NCBI GenBank assembly: GCA_000715855.1
Contig: KL571249.1
Location: 92,746-99,619 of the forward strand
Source of the DNA: Actinoplanes liguriensis
GTDB taxonomy: Bacteria; Actinomycetota; Actinomycetes; Mycobacteriales; Micromonosporaceae
Direction of reading: 5' to 3'
DNA: 6,874 bases
How positions within the stretch are numbered: position 1 is the first letter of the stretch; the number at the start of each line of letters is the position of its first letter. The notes under the pieces were generated by a model. That model worked only from the letters and a program-made list of their open reading frames with translations. It was not told the DNA's origin and ran no database searches. Positions 1 to 6,874 of this stretch are shown here, in pieces. Both the position numbers and the translations under genes were made by a program.

Positions 1-120
1 CCGCGAGACGACGCCGAGCCACTCGCCGCGCCTCGGAACGACGCTGGGCCGCTCGCCGCGCCGCGAGATGGCCCCGAGCCACTCGCCGCACCGCGAGACG
101 ACGCCGAGCCGCTCGCCGGG
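1..120. repeat. 30-bp imperfect tandem repeat, four copies
   Basis: Four consecutive 30-bp units start at 1, 31, 61 and 91. Each begins CCGCGAGACG or a close variant and contains a GAGCC-[AG]CTCGCC-type core. Relative to unit 1, unit 2 has six substitutions, unit 3 has four and unit 4 has two, with no indels. Sequence from 121 on matches only over its first few bases, so the array ends or decays there. It begins at the window edge and probably continues leftward. Read on the plus strand in frame 1, each unit encodes a decapeptide of the form PRDDAEPLAA, open to a TGA at 184-186. Seven of the twelve differences then fall at third positions and are silent. This could be the repetitive C-terminal tail of a gene converging on gdh. 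However, plus frame 2 and the codon-aligned minus frame are also open and have higher GC at third positions, so non-coding DNA is equally possible. Positions 121-163 show no clear gene or terminator. Confidence 0.93.
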
Positions 121-163
121 CCGCGGGGTGAGCGCGGACCGGCGAGGGGTGGAACGGCCGGGG

Positions 164-3100
164 CTAGCTGGCCGAGGACGTCTTGACCAGCGTGCGGATC
201 TGGCGGAGCAGCACCGACAGGGCTGCCAGATCGGCGGGTGACTCGTCCACGTCGCCCATCGCGTTGGAGGCTCGGGCGATGGAGGCCGCGTTGACCTGCT
301 CCCACTGGGAGACGCGGTCCTCCGGTGCCGCCGACTCCGGCGTCGACTGGAGGACTTCGGCGGTCAGGGCGGCCAGAGCCGCGTACAGGTCGTAGCGCAG
401 GGCCATCCGGGCGAGCGTCTGCCAACGGTCCCCGCGGGGGAGGCGGGAGATGTGGGACAGGAGCGCGTCGACCCCGAAGCGTTCGGAGAGCACGAAGTAG
501 ACCTGCGCCACCTCGGTGACGTCACGGTTGATCGCGGTCGCCGTCTCCAGGACGTCCAGCAGGCCGAAGCCGTAGAACACCCGGGCCACCTTGTCGGCCA
601 GGTCCTCCGGCATGTCCTTGCCGGCCAGGGTCTCCACGCGTTCGGAGAAGGCGCGACGTTCGGCGCCGACGATCACGTGCGGGAGCTGGGGCAGCAGGGT
701 GGTGACGCCGGGACGCAGCTTGGCGATCTCACCGGCCACGTCGATCGGCGAGCGCCGGGTGCTGACCAGCCACCGGACGGCCCGGTCGAGCAGCCGCCGG
801 GTCTCCAGGAACGCCAGCGTCTGCGCGGGCGTCGGCACCTTGTTGTCCAGTGCCTCGGCCGCCGCCCAGATGTCGCGCAGGTTGTAGACGTCGCGGATCA
901 CGACGTACGCGCGAATGACGTCGGCCGCGGAAGCGCCGCTCTCCTCCATGGCGCGGAAGACGAACGAGGTGCCGCCCCGGTTGACCACCTCGTTGACCAG
1001 CGAGGTCGAGATGATCTCCCGGCGCAGGCGATGGCCGGCCATCCGGGCGGCGTACCGCTCGCGGAGTGGCGTCGGAAAGTAGCGGTGCAGCACCTCGTTG
1101 GTCCACGCCTCGTCGACCAGCTCGTCGGTGAGCACCTCGCGCTCCAGGCTGATCTTGACGTACGCGAGGAGCACCGCGAACTCCGGCGCGCTGAGTCCTT
1201 CGCCGTTCTCGTAGCGAAGCGCCAGCTCCTTGTCCGTCGGCAGCGCTTCGAGCTCCCGGTTCAGCTCACCGCGGTGTTCGAGCGCGATCAGCATCCGCCG
1301 GTGCACCGGCAGCAGCGAGTGGGCCTGGGCGCGGGCGTTGCCCAGCGCGGTCGCCTGCTCGTAGTTGTCCCGCAGCACGAGCGCGCCGACCTCGTCGGTC
1401 ATCGCGGCGAGCAGCTCGTCCCGTTCCGGCATGGTCAGCTCGCCGTCGGTGACGGCGCCGCCGAGCAGGATCTTGATGTTGACCTCATGGTCGGAGCAGT
1501 CCACCCCGGCCGAGTTGTCGATGAAGTCGGTGAACACGCGACCCCCGGCCCGGGCGAACTCGATCCGCCCGCGCTGGGTCAGCCCCAGGTTGCCGCCTTC
1601 GCCGACCACTTTCACGCGCAGTTCGGAGCCGTTGACCCGGATCGCGTCGTTGCCCTTGTCGCCGACGTCGGCGTGCGACTCGGAGGCCGCTTTCACGTAC
1701 GTACCGATGCCGCCGTTGAAAAGCAGATCCACGGGCGCTTTGAGGATCGCGCGCATCAGTTCGCCGGGGCTGACGGCGGAGACCGACTCGGGCAGTTCCA
1801 GGACGGACCGCACTTCCGGGGTGACCGGGATCGACTTCGCGCCGCGCGGGTAGATGCCGCCGCCCTGCGAGATCAGCGAGGCGTCGTAGTCGGCCCAGGA
1901 CGAGCGCGGCAGGTCGAACAGCCGGCGGCGCTCCGCGAAGGAGATCGCGGCGTCGGGGTTCGGGTCGAGGAAGATGTGCCGGTGGTCGAATGCCGCGACC
2001 AGCCTGATGTGCTCGGACAGCAGCATCCCGTTGCCGAAGACGTCGCCGGACATGTCGCCGACGCCGACCACGGTGAAGCTCTCGCTCTGGGTGTCCTTGC
2101 CCAGGTCGCGGAAGTGTTTGCGGACCGATTCCCAGGCGCCCCGGGCGGTGATCCCCATCTTCTTGTGGTCGTAACCGGCGGAGCCGCCGCTGGCGAACGC
2201 GTCGCCGAGCCAGAACTCCTTGCCGACCGAGATCTCGTTGGCGATGTCGCTGAACGTCGCCGTGCCCTTGTCCGCGGCGACCACCAGGTACGGGTCGTCG
2301 CCGTCGTGGCGCACCACGTCCCGCGGCGGGACGATCTTGCCGCTGAGGATGTTGTCGGTGACGTCCATCAGCGCGGTGACGAAGCGCTTGTAGCACTCGA
2401 CGGCCTCGTCGCGGTCGCCCGGCTTCTGCTTGAGGACGAAGCCGCCCTTGGCGCCGACCGGCACGATCACCGAGTTCTTCACCATCTGCGCCTTGACCAG
2501 GCCGAGCACCTCGGTCCGGAAGTCCTCGCGCCGGTCCGACCAGCGCAGGCCGCCGCGCGCGACCGCGCCGAAGCGCAGGTGCACGCCCTCGAAGCGCGGG
2601 GAGTAGACGAAGATCTCGTACTTCGGGCGGGGCTGCGGCAGGTCCGGGATGGCTTCCGGGTTGAGCTTGAAGGCGACGTACGACTTGGGCCGCCCGTCCG
2701 CCCCCCGCTGGAAGAAGCTGGTCCGCAGGGTCGCCTCGATCAGCGTCAGGTAGGAGCGCAGGATCCGGTCCTGGTCCAGGCTCTCCACCCGGTCGAGCAG
2801 GTCGTTGATCCGCGCGGCGACCTCGCCCGCACGCCGCCCGCGCTCCGACTCGCCGATCTGCAGGCCGGGCGAGAAGCGCACCTCGAAGAGCTCCAGGAGC
2901 AGTCGCGCGATGTCCGGGTACTCGATGAACGTCGACTCGACGTACCGCTGGGAGAAGACGTTCCCGGCCTGGCGCAGATATTTCGCGTACGCGCGCAGCA
3001 CCACCACCTGCCGCCAGGTGAGCCCGGCACGCAGGACCAGCTCGTTGAACCCGTCGACCTCGGCCTCGCCGCGCCACGTGGCCGCGAACGCGTTCTCCAC

Positions 3101-5107
3101 CTGCGGCCGCACCTCGGACAGGTCGCGGTGCACCTTGGGCGGGGTCAGCCCGAAGTCGTAGAGGTAGATCAGGCCGTCCTCACGGCGGATCTCGTACGGC
3201 CGCTCGTCGCTGACCTGCACCCCGAGCGAGTGCAGCACGGGCAGCACCGCGGAGAGCATCATCGGCTCGCCGAAGCGGTAGACCTTGAACCGGATGTCGT
3301 GCTCGTCCGGCTCCGGAGCCCCGTCGGCGCCGAGCTTGCGACGCCGGTAGAGGTGCATCTCCAACTGTCCCGGCTCTTCGAGCAGTTCCAGCTTCGCGAG
3401 ATCCTGCATTCCCTCGTACGGCGTATGCCCGTTCTTGTAGCTCTCCGGGTAGGCGTGCGCGTACCGCCCGAACAGATCCTTCGCCGGCTCGTCACCCAGT
3501 TTGCGCTCGAGCACGAGGCTGAAGTCGTCGTCCCACATCCGGGTGGCGTCGGCGAGCAGCTCGGCCAGCACGTTCGGGTCGAGTTGCCCGGGCGGCGCGG
3601 CCGGGTCGGTGCGCACGATGAAGTGCACGCGGGCGAGCATCCGCTCGGTCACCCGGGTGGTGTAGTCGACGCCGACGCCGTTCAGCTCGCGCAGCAGGAT
3701 CTCCTGCATGCGCAGCCGGTTGCCGGTGGTGAACCGGTCCCGCGGCAGGTAGATCAGGCACGAGATGAAACGGCCGTAACCGTCGCGGCGCAGGAACAGG
3801 CGCAGCTGGCGGCGGCCGGCCATCCGGAGCACGCCGATGACCGCGTCGTACAGGTCGTCGGTCTTGATCTGGAAGAGCTCGTCGCGCGGGTAGGTCTCCA
3901 GTATCTGCAGCAGGTCCTTGCCGGAGTGGCCGCGCGGCGACAGGCCGGAGCGGTCCATCACCTCGGTGACCTTGCGCTTGACCACCGGCAGCTCACGGAC
4001 GCTGGTCCGGTACGCCGAACTGGAGAAGAGGCCGAGGAAGCGCTTCTCGCCGGCCACGTTGCCGTCGCTGTCGAAGGACTTGACGCTGATGTAGTCGAGG
4101 TAGGCGGAGCGGTGCACGGTCGCCCGCGAGTTCGCCTTGGTGATCACCAGCAGGCGCCTCTCCATGGCTCGCTGGTACGCCTCGGGCGCCATGCTGTCGA
4201 GCCGGCGCGGTTTGCTGTCGCCCCGCAGGATGCCCAGGCCGGTTCCGTGCACCGTGTGGAGGACCCCGTCGTCCAGCCGGTACTCCCGGTAGCCCAGGAA
4301 CGTGAAATGGTCGTTCGCGAGCCACTTGAGCAGCTCGATCGAGTCGGTGACGTCCTTCTCCGGGACCGGCAGCTTGCGCTCGGATCCGCGGGCGGCGGCC
4401 AGCTCGTCGGAGATGACCATGGCGCGCTGACGCATCCGCGGCCAGTCCTCGACGGCCTCGCGTACGTCGGTGAGCACCCGCCGGACCTCGTTGAGCAGCT
4501 GCTCGCGGGCGTCGGCGCGGCGGACCGGGTCGATCTCGATCCTTATCCAGCTCTCGACCAGGTCGCCCTCGATGGCGTCGTCCGGCTCGACGTCCGCCTC
4601 CAGCTCGCTGAGCGCGCCCAGCGGCTCCCGGCGGACCACGATCAGCGGGTGCACCATCAGGTAGACCTGCAGGTTGTGCGCGGTGAGCAGCGCTATCACC
4701 GAGTCGACCAGGAACGGCATGTCGTCGGTGACGATCTGCAGCACGGTGTGCGACTGCGAGCCCTGCGGCGCGGTGAGGTCCAGCTTCAGCTCACCGGGGA
4801 GCCGGTTGCGGGCCAGCTCGCGATGCTCGATCGCGGCGGAGAACATCTCCTCCGGCGTGTAGCCCACCAGCTCCTCGTCCGGCGCGAACCGCCAGAATCG
4901 GTCCACCAGCGATGCGGTGCCGTGATCGTCGCCCGCTCGCTCCACCGCCTGAGCAACGAGTCGCTCGGCGTTCGGGAGCGGCTCGTCGAGCTCTCCGTCA
5001 TCACTGGATGCACCGAGCCGCCCGGTGAGGGCAAGCCCGGGACCAACCCCCGGCGAATCAGGGATGGTCTGATCAGAATCGGTCGCTGCCTCGTCCGCGA
5101 CAGGCAT
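164..5107 (-). CDS. gdh: NAD-specific glutamate dehydrogenase, large (180 kDa class)
   Basis: The product oxidatively deaminates L-glutamate to 2-oxoglutarate and ammonium with NAD+, in the cytoplasm. From the ATG at 5107 it is 1647 residues, matching the large GDH class known from Streptomyces and mycobacteria. Numbering from that ATG, an acidic variable head (about 1-65) leads into ACT-like regulatory segments, for example IVTDDMPFLVDSV near 125 and RDGYGRFISCLIYLP near 440. The catalytic core spans about 800-1380. It shows GGLRWSDRREDF near 852, a lysine-rich stretch with K877 and K887 in PVGAKGG, AADKGTATFSD with candidate catalytic D946, the Rossmann loop GVGDMSGDVFGNG (1015-1027), and FIDNSAGVDCSDHEVN near 1195. 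A helical C-terminal region follows. No frameshift or missing motif is seen. The GTG at 5158 would add 17 residues, but AGGGGAG lies 8-9 bases before ATG 5107 and the upstream GTG lacks a good site. Mycobacterial homologues are inhibited by the FHA protein GarA; whether that applies here is unknown. The stop is TAG at 164-166. Confidence 0.96.
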   Translation of the reverse strand: MPVADEAATDSDQTIPDSPGVGPGLALTGRLGASSDDGELDEPLPNAERLVAQAVERAGDDHGTASLVDRFWRFAPDEELVGYTPEEMFSAAIEHRELARNRLPGELKLDLTAPQGSQSHTVLQIVTDDMPFLVDSVIALLTAHNLQVYLMVHPLIVVRREPLGALSELEADVEPDDAIEGDLVESWIRIEIDPVRRADAREQLLNEVRRVLTDVREAVEDWPRMRQRAMVISDELAAARGSERKLPVPEKDVTDSIELLKWLANDHFTFLGYREYRLDDGVLHTVHGTGLGILRGDSKPRRLDSMAPEAYQRAMERRLLVITKANSRATVHRSAYLDYISVKSFDSDGNVAGEKRFLGLFSSSAYRTSVRELPVVKRKVTEVMDRSGLSPRGHSGKDLLQILETYPRDELFQIKTDDLYDAVIGVLRMAGRRQLRLFLRRDGYGRFISCLIYLPRDRFTTGNRLRMQEILLRELNGVGVDYTTRVTERMLARVHFIVRTDPAAPPGQLDPNVLAELLADATRMWDDDFSLVLERKLGDEPAKDLFGRYAHAYPESYKNGHTPYEGMQDLAKLELLEEPGQLEMHLYRRRKLGADGAPEPDEHDIRFKVYRFGEPMMLSAVLPVLHSLGVQVSDERPYEIRREDGLIYLYDFGLTPPKVHRDLSEVRPQVENAFAATWRGEAEVDGFNELVLRAGLTWRQVVVLRAYAKYLRQAGNVFSQRYVESTFIEYPDIARLLLELFEVRFSPGLQIGESERGRRAGEVAARINDLLDRVESLDQDRILRSYLTLIEATLRTSFFQRGADGRPKSYVAFKLNPEAIPDLPQPRPKYEIFVYSPRFEGVHLRFGAVARGGLRWSDRREDFRTEVLGLVKAQMVKNSVIVPVGAKGGFVLKQKPGDRDEAVECYKRFVTALMDVTDNILSGKIVPPRDVVRHDGDDPYLVVAADKGTATFSDIANEISVGKEFWLGDAFASGGSAGYDHKKMGITARGAWESVRKHFRDLGKDTQSESFTVVGVGDMSGDVFGNGMLLSEHIRLVAAFDHRHIFLDPNPDAAISFAERRRLFDLPRSSWADYDASLISQGGGIYPRGAKSIPVTPEVRSVLELPESVSAVSPGELMRAILKAPVDLLFNGGIGTYVKAASESHADVGDKGNDAIRVNGSELRVKVVGEGGNLGLTQRGRIEFARAGGRVFTDFIDNSAGVDCSDHEVNIKILLGGAVTDGELTMPERDELLAAMTDEVGALVLRDNYEQATALGNARAQAHSLLPVHRRMLIALEHRGELNRELEALPTDKELALRYENGEGLSAPEFAVLLAYVKISLEREVLTDELVDEAWTNEVLHRYFPTPLRERYAARMAGHRLRREIISTSLVNEVVNRGGTSFVFRAMEESGASAADVIRAYVVIRDVYNLRDIWAAAEALDNKVPTPAQTLAFLETRRLLDRAVRWLVSTRRSPIDVAGEIAKLRPGVTTLLPQLPHVIVGAERRAFSERVETLAGKDMPEDLADKVARVFYGFGLLDVLETATAINRDVTEVAQVYFVLSERFGVDALLSHISRLPRGDRWQTLARMALRYDLYAALAALTAEVLQSTPESAAPEDRVSQWEQVNAASIARASNAMGDVDESPADLAALSVLLRQIRTLVKTSSAS

Positions 5108-5115
5108 GTCCGGCG

Positions 5116-5122
5116 CTCCCCT
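5116..5122 (-). promoter_or_regulatory. Ribosome binding site that favours the gdh ATG at 5107
   Basis: On the minus strand AGGGGAG is followed by eight bases (CGCCGGAC) and then ATG. This is a strong purine-rich site at good spacing. It lies inside the reading frame opened by the GTG at 5158, where it would encode Arg-Gly-Ala. That suggests the longer frame is an over-extension. The sequence just before GTG 5158, TGGTTCTAGGCT, has no comparable site. Confidence 0.7.
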
Positions 5123-5123
5123 C

Positions 5124-5141
5124 ACCCACGACACTGTGGGT
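5124..5141 (-). promoter_or_regulatory. Hairpin in the probable gdh leader, next to the RBS
   Basis: ACCCAC and GTGGGT are perfect 6-bp inverted arms separated by 6 bases. In the gdh transcript the stem would end directly before GAGGGGAG, the proposed Shine-Dalgarno site. It could affect initiation or mRNA stability if translation starts at 5107. The arms are seen directly; any function is inferred. If GTG 5158 were the true start, this would lie in coding sequence. Confidence 0.4.
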
Positions 5142-5158
5142 TCGAACGTGTCGGGCAC

Positions 5159-5189
5159 AGCCTAGAACCACGGGGCGCGGCTGCTTCAC
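5159..5189 (-). promoter_or_regulatory. Candidate gdh promoter
   Basis: On the minus strand TAGGCT (5164-5159) fits the actinobacterial -10 pattern TAnnnT. A weak -35-like GTGAAG (5189-5184) lies 19 bases upstream of it, and only the central TGA matches the consensus. Transcription would begin near 5152, giving a leader of about 45 bases before ATG 5107 and leaving GTG 5158 untranscribed. This agrees with the ribosome binding site evidence, but the promoter match itself is weak. Confidence 0.3.
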
Positions 5190-5201
5190 ACCCAGGGTGT
5201 G
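5187..5201. promoter_or_regulatory. Perfect 15-bp dyad, candidate operator
   Basis: CACACCC and GGGTGTG are perfect 7-bp arms around a single central A. The dyad overlaps the outer edge of the candidate gdh -35 region, where a dimeric repressor or activator could act. The symmetry is read directly from the sequence; I do not recognise the motif as the site of a specific regulator. Confidence 0.45.
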
Positions 5202-5202
5202 C

Positions 5203-5221
5203 CAGCCCGACAGGTGGGCTG
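5203..5221. repeat. 6-bp inverted repeat
   Basis: CAGCCC and GGGCTG are perfect arms separated by the seven bases GACAGGT. It lies two bases after the 15-bp dyad in the divergent interval. It may be a protein-binding half-site pair or chance symmetry in GC-rich DNA. It has no run of T after either arm and does not look like a terminator. Confidence 0.3.
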
Positions 5222-5224
5222 ATA

Positions 5225-5282
5225 TGCGAGGTTTCGCACGGTGCGGGGCGGCACGAACGGGCGTTTGACGGCTACCGTGCGA
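5225..5282. promoter_or_regulatory. Nested inverted repeats based on TCGCAC/GTGCGA
   Basis: The outer pair is TCGCACGGT (5234-5242) and ACCGTGCGA (5274-5282), perfect 9-bp arms with centres 40 bp apart. The left arm is shared with two smaller dyads, TGCGA-GGTT-TCGCA (5225-5238) and CGCAC-G-GTGCG (5235-5245), and GCACGA recurs at 5251-5256. The right arm contains TACCGT (5273-5278), which fits a TAnnnT -10 box for the penicillin-binding protein gene about 40 bases before its ATG, although no good -35 precedes it. A TTGACG at 5265-5270 has no -10 box at 16-19 bases. The arrangement suggests a cooperative or looping regulator site near that promoter; this is inference. Confidence 0.4.
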
Positions 5283-5305
5283 TCAGCCCAGCAAGACGTA
5301 CCCAC

Positions 5306-5312
5306 AGGGGGA
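5306..5312 (+). promoter_or_regulatory. Ribosome binding site of the penicillin-binding protein gene
   Basis: AGGGGGA is followed by six bases (AACCTC) and then ATG at 5319. This fixes the start of the plus-strand gene and agrees with the signal peptide beginning at that ATG. Confidence 0.7.
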
Positions 5313-5318
5313 AACCTC

Positions 5319-6874
5319 ATGCGCCGCGCCTCTATCGGATTGACGACCCTGCTCGTGCTGGTCACGAGCGGTCTGGCCGGTTGTTCCGGAGACGAGCCAC
5401 AAGACACCGTGGTCGACTTCCTGAACGGCTGGAAGAACGGCGACCTGAGCAAAGTGGGCTTCGTCACGGCGGAGGGCGGCAAAATTTCTTCGGCCGATGT
5501 CCTCGCCGGGATCAAGGACTTCTACGGCGACCTCAAGGACCAGCCGCTCGACGTCTCGGTCGCCGGTGACCCGGCGGAATCCGGCGACATCGCGACCACC
5601 CCGATCACCGTGAAGTGGACCCTCCCCGGCGACGTGCCCTGGGAGTACAAGTCCAGCGTCCGGATGACCAAGCGCAGCGGCGACGGCTGGCAGGTGATCT
5701 GGGAGCCCACCGTGCTCCAGGCCGACCTCGAGCAGGGTGAGAAGTTCCGGCTCCACCGGATCGCCGCGCAGCGCGGCACGATCCTGGACGCGAGCGGCAA
5801 GGCCCTGGTCGGCCCGCAGAAGGTGGTCGTGGTCGGGGTCAGCCCCGAGAAGATCAAGGACCTGAAGTCGCTCTCCAAGTCGCTCACCAGCGCGTTCAAG
5901 AAGATCGACGTCGACGTCGACCTCGCCGATCTCAAGGCGCGCGTCGACAAGGCGGACGACGGAGCGTTCCTGGATCTGGTCACGCTCCGCCGCGCCGATT
6001 ACAACAAGATCCGCGATGTGGTACGGCCATTGCCCGGCACCGTCTTCCGTGAGGAGACGCGCCAGCTCGCACCCACCCGGGTCTTCGCCCGCGCCCTGCT
6101 CGGCGCCGTCGAGCCGGCCACCAAGGACGACCTGGACAAGCGTCCCACCGAGTTGACCGTCGGTGACCAGGTCGGGCACGGCGGACTGCAGGAGAAGTAC
6201 GACAAGGAGCTGCGCGGCGCCCCGGGGCTGTCCGTGGTCGTCTCCGCGGAGGCCGCCGACGAGACCACCACGGAGAAGCCGGTCTTCACCTCCAAGCCGG
6301 TGGACGGCAAGGACATCAAGATCACTCTCGACACCGCCATCCAGAACGCGGCCGACCAGGCCGTCACCAAACAGAAGCTGCCCAGCTCGATGGTCGCGAT
6401 CCGGATCAGCGACGGCGCGGTGCTCGCGGTGTCGAACGGGCCCGACGCGGGAGGCGTGGACACGGCTCTGACCGGGCAGGTTCCGCCCGGGTCGACGTAC
6501 AAGATGATCTCTGCCTATGGGTTGTTGCAGTCCGGCGCCGTCACCGCCGACACGACCGTGGAGTGCCCGAAGACGGCAACCGTCGCCGGCCGGACGTTCA
6601 AGAACTCCGCCGGCGAGGTGCTCGGCAAGGTGCCCTTCCACGTCGACTTCGCGAAGTCCTGCAACACCGCGTTCGTCGGGCTGGCGCCGAAGCTGGGTGC
6701 CGAAGGGCTGAAGAACGCGTCGAGCGCGCTCGGCATCGGCGGGGACTGGAACATCGGCATCGACGCGTTCACCGGCAAGGTCTCCGACGGCGCGACCCCG
6801 ACCGAGCTGGCCGCCGCCACGTTCGGCCAGGGCAGCACCGCGGTCAGCCCGATCGCGATGGCGGCCGCCACGGC
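5319..6874 (+). CDS. Class B penicillin-binding lipoprotein (PBP-lipo type), 3' end outside window
   Basis: The product is probably a D,D-transpeptidase that cross-links peptidoglycan outside the membrane; 518 residues are visible. The N-terminus, MRRASIGLTTLLVLVTSGLAGC, is not quoted further: it has two arginines, a hydrophobic core and the lipobox LAGC with Cys22, so lipid anchoring is expected. Residues about 28-138 form an NTF2-like MecA-type N-terminal domain ending in the pattern W124, W128-E-P130. The PBP dimerisation region follows, with RGTILD at 152-157 and GHGGLQEKYD at 286-295. The transpeptidase domain begins near 333 (IKITLDTAIQ). The nucleophile motif is S392-T-Y-K395 and the second motif is S447-C-N449; the KTG motif should lie beyond the edge. 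Mycobacterial Rv2864c has this architecture. The gene is divergent from gdh. A small run of less common codons (TCT, TAT, TTG, TTG) follows the nucleophile. Nothing visible suggests inactivation. Confidence 0.93.
   Translation, partial: MRRASIGLTTLLVLVTSGLAGCSGDEPQDTVVDFLNGWKNGDLSKVGFVTAEGGKISSADVLAGIKDFYGDLKDQPLDVSVAGDPAESGDIATTPITVKWTLPGDVPWEYKSSVRMTKRSGDGWQVIWEPTVLQADLEQGEKFRLHRIAAQRGTILDASGKALVGPQKVVVVGVSPEKIKDLKSLSKSLTSAFKKIDVDVDLADLKARVDKADDGAFLDLVTLRRADYNKIRDVVRPLPGTVFREETRQLAPTRVFARALLGAVEPATKDDLDKRPTELTVGDQVGHGGLQEKYDKELRGAPGLSVVVSAEAADETTTEKPVFTSKPVDGKDIKITLDTAIQNAADQAVTKQKLPSSMVAIRISDGAVLAVSNGPDAGGVDTALTGQVPPGSTYKMISAYGLLQSGAVTADTTVECPKTATVAGRTFKNSAGEVLGKVPFHVDFAKSCNTAFVGLAPKLGAEGLKNASSALGIGGDWNIGIDAFTGKVSDGATPTELAAATFGQGSTAVSPIAMAAAT
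5905..5921 (+). repeat. Short TCGACG hexamer repeat inside the PBP gene
   Basis: Nearly three copies of TCGACG run in tandem and encode alternating Asp-Val (IDVDVDL) in the dimerisation region. Being a 6-bp unit, gain or loss of a copy would keep the frame. It is short and may be chance in GC-rich coding sequence. Confidence 0.5.

Noticed and set aside
1..120. The tandem repeat as a CRISPR array.
   Set aside because: The 30-bp units are directly contiguous with no unique spacers between them, so it is a simple tandem repeat.
155..174. CGGCC...GGCCG inverted arms around the gdh stop codon, considered as a terminator.
   Set aside because: The arms are only 5 bp, overlap the stop codon and have no T-run on the gdh strand. 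The symmetry is expected in GC-rich sequence, so a terminator is not supported.
1485..3077. A 530-codon minus-strand open frame inside gdh.
   Set aside because: It is on the same strand as gdh but in another frame, Arg/Gly/Pro/Ala-rich, without a family motif. It is a high-GC shadow of the catalytic domain.
5481..5490. An AT-rich patch (AAAATTTCTT) in the PBP gene, considered as an internal promoter or transfer scar.
   Set aside because: It encodes in-frame Lys-Ile-Ser-Ser in the NTF2-like domain, is only 10 bp long, and its flanks have normal codon use.
452..5569. A 1705-codon plus-strand open frame antisense to nearly all of gdh and running into the PBP gene.
   Set aside because: It is codon-aligned with gdh on the opposite strand, so it is interrupted only where gdh uses TTA, CTA or TCA. 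Those codons are very rare in high-GC actinobacteria. The translation is rich in His, Arg, Gln, Val and Asp with no recognisable domain, and it also crosses the regulatory interval and the start of a well-supported gene.
5283..6641. A 452-codon minus-strand open frame across the PBP gene.
   Set aside because: The plus-strand frame carries a lipobox, RGTILD, STYK and SCN in correct order with a ribosome binding site. The antisense frame has none of this and is explained by GC bias.

Overview
This is high-GC actinobacterial chromosomal DNA. Both genes use almost only G/C-ending codons. The protein families are a roughly 180 kDa NAD-dependent glutamate dehydrogenase and a penicillin-binding lipoprotein with an NTF2-like N-terminus, a combination typical of Actinobacteria. 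A Micromonosporaceae-like host (Actinoplanes or a relative) is my best guess, from general resemblance only; nothing in the window proves a genus.

Layout from left to right. Positions 1-120 hold four copies of a 30-bp imperfect tandem repeat that probably continues beyond the left edge. A non-repetitive 43-bp stretch follows, up to the gdh stop codon. The minus-strand gene for the large NAD-specific glutamate dehydrogenase fills 164 to about 5107. An upstream GTG at 5158 is also possible, but the ATG at 5107 has the much better ribosome binding site. A divergent regulatory interval follows, 5108-5318 if that ATG is correct. It contains a leader hairpin, a candidate gdh promoter, a perfect 15-bp dyad and a nest of inverted repeats built around TCGCAC/GTGCGA. 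From 5319 a plus-strand gene for a class B penicillin-binding lipoprotein runs off the right edge. It includes the SxxK and SxN active-site motifs but not the expected KTG motif.

The two genes are transcribed away from each other. Glutamate dehydrogenase interconverts glutamate and 2-oxoglutarate plus ammonium at the carbon/nitrogen junction. The penicillin-binding protein is an outward-facing transpeptidase that cross-links peptidoglycan. No direct biochemical link between them is visible, and sharing an intergenic control region does not prove co-regulation.

I see no mobile element, CRISPR array, tRNA, rRNA or obviously new system. The parts most worth a second look are non-coding: the edge repeat and the symmetric elements between the divergent genes.
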